Below, piece after piece: positions 61,899 to 64,000 of a stretch of 64,000 nt of DNA. The stretch is from contig NZ_JXTE01000001.1 of assembly GCF_000972385.1 (NCBI RefSeq), positions 1 to 64,000 of the forward strand. The letters run 5' to 3'. A program made the position numbers and the translations under genes. The notes beneath the pieces are model-generated. The model had not been told where the DNA came from. It did no database searches and saw only the letters and a list, made by a program, of their open reading frames with translations. Every line of letters starts with the position of its first letter. Position 1 is the first letter of the stretch. This DNA is from Streptomyces sp. WM6386 (GTDB taxonomy: Bacteria; Actinomycetota; Actinomycetes; Streptomycetales; Streptomycetaceae).

Positions 61899-62192
61899 AT
61901 GCGGCAGCAAGCGGCCACGCTCCTGTGGCGGGCCGGGATCGCCGCCGCCCTCGTGTGCGCCATCGGCCTGCTGCCCTGGCTCAACCGCACGGATCCGGCG
62001 CTCGCCGAGAACCAGCCCTACGCCGAGCGCGCCCCCTGGGCCGTCCTCGCCCCGGCCGCCGTACTCGCCCTGCTCGGCGCGCTCGCGGTCACCGCGGCGG
62101 GAGGAGTGCGCACCCCGCGCCGCACCCCGCGTCCACCCGTGACCGAACCCGAACAGCAGCCTCGTACAAGGGAACTGGTGGAAGCCCGATGA
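61899..62192 (+). CDS. Short two-helix membrane protein, probable remnant of an ABC permease
   Basis: A 97-residue protein with two hydrophobic helices (about 12-28 and 47-68) and an Arg/Pro-rich tail. The start LLWRAGIAAALVCAIGLLPW followed by LNRTDPALAE resembles the beginning of streptomycete permeases that follow family-5 binding proteins, but the rest of a permease (about 300 residues with the EAA loop) is absent. The second half could come from the end of another permease. An internal deletion joining two genes is the simplest explanation. It overlaps the MFS gene by ATGA. Confidence 0.6.
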   Translation: MRQQAATLLWRAGIAAALVCAIGLLPWLNRTDPALAENQPYAERAPWAVLAPAAVLALLGALAVTAAGGVRTPRRTPRPPVTEPEQQPRTRELVEAR

Positions 62193-63418
62193 GCAGCTCG
62201 CTGTCGACCGCCCTGCGCGGGACGCCGGACCGTACCCGCCTCACCCCCCTCCTGCGGCTGCTGATCCTCACCCAACTCGCCTTCAACGTCGGCTTCTTCG
62301 CGGTGCTGCCGTTCCTGTCCGAGCACCTCGGCACGGCGGTGGGCATGGTGGGCTGGATGGTCGGGTTCGTGCTGGGGCTGAGGACCTTCAGCCAGCAGGG
62401 TCTGTTCGTGGTGGGCGGGGCGCTCGCCGACCGGTACGGGATCCGGCCGGTCGTGCTCGCGGGCTGCGCGCTGCGGATCGCCGGGTTCGCCTGGCTCGGG
62501 TACGCCGAGGCGACCTGGGCGGTCATCGGGGCCGTGCTGCTGATCGGGTTCGCCGCCGCGCTGTTCTCCCCCGCGGTCGAGTCCGAGGTGGCCCGGCAGG
62601 CCGTCGTCCACGAGGAGGAGGGCGGCGGATCCCGTACCCGGGTGCTCGCGCTGTTCACCGTGGCCGGACAGGCGGGGGCGTTCGTCGGGCCGCTGCTGGG
62701 CGCGCTGCTGCTGGCGGTGGACTTCCGCAGCGTGTGTCTCGCCGGTGCCGGGATCTTCGTGCTCGTCCTCGCCGGGCACGCGTGGCTGCTGCCGCAGCAC
62801 ATCCCGGGACGCCAGCGGGTCCACGTCAAGGGCGGGATACGGGTGTTGGTGCGCAACCGGCGCTTCCTCGCGCTGTGCTGCGCGTACGGCGCCTATCTGC
62901 TCGCCTACAACCAGCTCTATCTCGCCCTGCCCGCCGAGGTGGAGCGGGCCACCGGCTCCCAGTCCGCGCTGGCCTGGCTGTTCGCCCTGTCCTCGCTGCT
63001 GGTGGTGACCGCCCAGCTGCCCGTCACCCGCTGGGTGGGGCACCGGCTCGCACTGCGCCGCTCGATGATGGCCGGACTGCTGCTGATCGCCGCCGGGTTC
63101 GCCGTCGTGGCGCTCGCCCGGCCGGCCGGCTGGACAGGGACGGCGGGGCTGCTGCCCGCGGCCGGGTTCGTCGTGCTGCTCACCCTCGGCCAGATGCTCG
63201 TCGCCCCCGTCGCCCGCGCCTGGGTCCCCGACCTCGCCGAGGAGGGGCGGCTCGGCCTCTACACCGGCGCGCTGTCCTCGGTCTCCGGCCTGATCGTGCT
63301 GGTCGGCAGCTCACTGACCGGCACACTCCTCGACAGCGGGCTGCCGGCGGCCGTGCCATGGCTGGTGCTGGCCGCCGTACCGGCCGCGGCGATCGCACTG
63401 CTGCCGCGCCGTCCCTGA
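62189..63418 (+). CDS. MFS transporter
   Basis: A 409-residue membrane protein with about 12 helices. The motif A-like GGALADRYGIRPVVLAGC lies between helices 2 and 3, and PLLGALLLAVDFRSV follows helix 5. Resembles drug/metabolite exporters of the DHA1 type. ATGA-coupled to the membrane remnant. In opine-metallophore loci an MFS exporter accompanies a family-5 importer; that parallel is suggestive only, since no metallophore synthase is present here. Confidence 0.88.
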   Translation: MSSSLSTALRGTPDRTRLTPLLRLLILTQLAFNVGFFAVLPFLSEHLGTAVGMVGWMVGFVLGLRTFSQQGLFVVGGALADRYGIRPVVLAGCALRIAGFAWLGYAEATWAVIGAVLLIGFAAALFSPAVESEVARQAVVHEEEGGGSRTRVLALFTVAGQAGAFVGPLLGALLLAVDFRSVCLAGAGIFVLVLAGHAWLLPQHIPGRQRVHVKGGIRVLVRNRRFLALCCAYGAYLLAYNQLYLALPAEVERATGSQSALAWLFALSSLLVVTAQLPVTRWVGHRLALRRSMMAGLLLIAAGFAVVALARPAGWTGTAGLLPAAGFVVLLTLGQMLVAPVARAWVPDLAEEGRLGLYTGALSSVSGLIVLVGSSLTGTLLDSGLPAAVPWLVLAAVPAAAIALLPRRP

Positions 63419-63450
63419 GCGGGTCGGGTGAAGTCCGTTATGGTTCGGCA

Positions 63451-63524
63451 GCGCCCTGAAGGGGCGCGGGGCCGTATCCATATGCGGCTCCGCCGCGGGG
63501 CGCGACCAGCCTCGACGGCGCCGC
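63451..63524. repeat. Streptomyces-type intergenic REP-like element
   Basis: A run of small hairpins: GCGCCCTGAAGGGGCGC (63451-63467), CCGTATCCATATGCGG (63472-63487) and GCGGCTCCGCCGC (63484-63496), ending GCGCGACCAGCC. This arrangement is typical of interspersed intergenic repeats in many Streptomyces genomes. It lies after the MFS gene and may aid termination. Confidence 0.6.
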
Positions 63525-63575
63525 GGACGGCCGACGGCACATCGCGGCACTTCCCGCGGAGCGCTCAGGGCCTGT

Positions 63576-64000
63576 TCATCCGGCGACCAGCTCGCGCACG
63601 TCCTCCAGCAGGACCTCCTCGATCCGGGAGGTGCGCAGCAGCCACAGGACGTCCCGGCCGAACGACCACACCAGCGCGCCCAGCGCCGTCGCGACGACCC
63701 CGAACTCCAGGGCGTACGGCAGCAGGCCCGAGGCGGCCAGGAGCAGGAACACTCCCTGGAGGGCGGCCACCGTCTTGCGGGCCGTGCTCGGCGGGAGCGG
63801 GGCGTTCAGCCACGGCCAGAGGCGGGCGGCGGCGACGAAGGCGTAGCGCATACCGCCGATCAGCAGGACCCACGGGCCGTGCGCCATGGACACGTAGACG
63901 CTGAGCACCAGGATCAGGAACGCGTCGACCTCCATGTCGAAGCGGGCGCCGAGCGGGGTGGAGGTGCCGGTGCGGCGGGCGACCTTGCCGTCGACGCCGT
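63576..64000 (-). CDS. CDP-alcohol phosphatidyltransferase family protein, C-terminal part
   Basis: The frame is open across the right edge, so the start is missing. Just inside the window it reads DGKVARRTGTSTPLGARFD and continues MEVD, the second half of the DG-x2-AR-x8-G-x3-D-x3-D signature of CDP-alcohol phosphatidyltransferases. About four membrane helices follow (FLILVLSVYVSMAHGPWVLL onward) and a short charged tail. It makes a membrane phospholipid from CDP-diacylglycerol or a related donor; the alcohol cannot be told. Confidence 0.85.
   Translation of the reverse strand, partial: GVDGKVARRTGTSTPLGARFDMEVDAFLILVLSVYVSMAHGPWVLLIGGMRYAFVAAARLWPWLNAPLPPSTARKTVAALQGVFLLLAASGLLPYALEFGVVATALGALVWSFGRDVLWLLRTSRIEEVLLEDVRELVAG

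Overview
The window looks like a chromosomal segment of a Streptomyces or a close relative. Base composition is very GC-rich with strong third-position GC. GTG and TTG starts and ATGA stop/start overlaps are frequent. There is an XRE/DUF397/anti-sigma-like ATPase trio of the WhiJ type, and a REP-like interspersed hairpin near the right edge. No sequence search was possible, so family calls rest on motifs, length and context.

Region 1 (about 1-17.7 kb) is an oxalate/formate catabolic locus. It encodes an acyl-CoA synthetase resembling oxalate-CoA ligases, oxalyl-CoA decarboxylase (oxc), formyl-CoA:oxalate CoA-transferase (frc) and a soluble NAD-linked molybdenum/tungsten formate dehydrogenase (fdsG-B-A-D). 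Together these would convert oxalate to CO2 plus NADH. Around them lie three paralogous FCD-type GntR regulators with the same recognition helix, a LysR regulator, a truncated acyl-CoA dehydrogenase-like protein, a stand-alone PAS protein, a ketopantoate-reductase-like enzyme, a beta-carbonic anhydrase and the end of another CoA-transferase. ATAC/GTAT-type operator-like elements recur upstream of these genes. The divergent acyl-CoA-synthetase/oxc promoter region carries two different, LysR-like T-N11-A elements.

Region 2 (17.7-32.9 kb) holds a frameshifted MarR gene, tRNA-Leu(GAG) and a four-gene minus-strand operon (MDR dehydrogenase, radical SAM enzyme, uncharacterised helical protein, EamA exporter) facing a GMC oxidoreductase. 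After these come an EF-G-like GTPase with an upstream leader ORF and hairpin, a sugar ABC importer with GH1 beta-glucosidase, and an alpha/beta hydrolase.

Region 3 (33-55.6 kb) reads as a defence island. A minus-strand set encodes a Ser/Thr kinase with a helical tail, an AIPR protein with a PD-(D/E/Q)XK-like core, and an SF1 helicase whose N-terminus resembles the RelE/ParE fold. Further on are a type I restriction system (hsdM, hsdS, hsdR), an upstream HTH-methylase with an HsdS-like tail, a divergent DndB/DGQHR-like protein, and a single-chain nuclease-methylase. A WhiJ-like regulatory trio sits between the helicase set and the type I system.

Region 4 (55.9-64 kb) contains a DUF4132 protein, a CooC/MinD-like ATPase with a small partner, a Zur-box-like site, a GNAT enzyme, a family-5 solute-binding lipoprotein followed by a 97-residue remnant where permeases would be expected, an MFS transporter, and a CDP-alcohol phosphatidyltransferase cut by the window edge.
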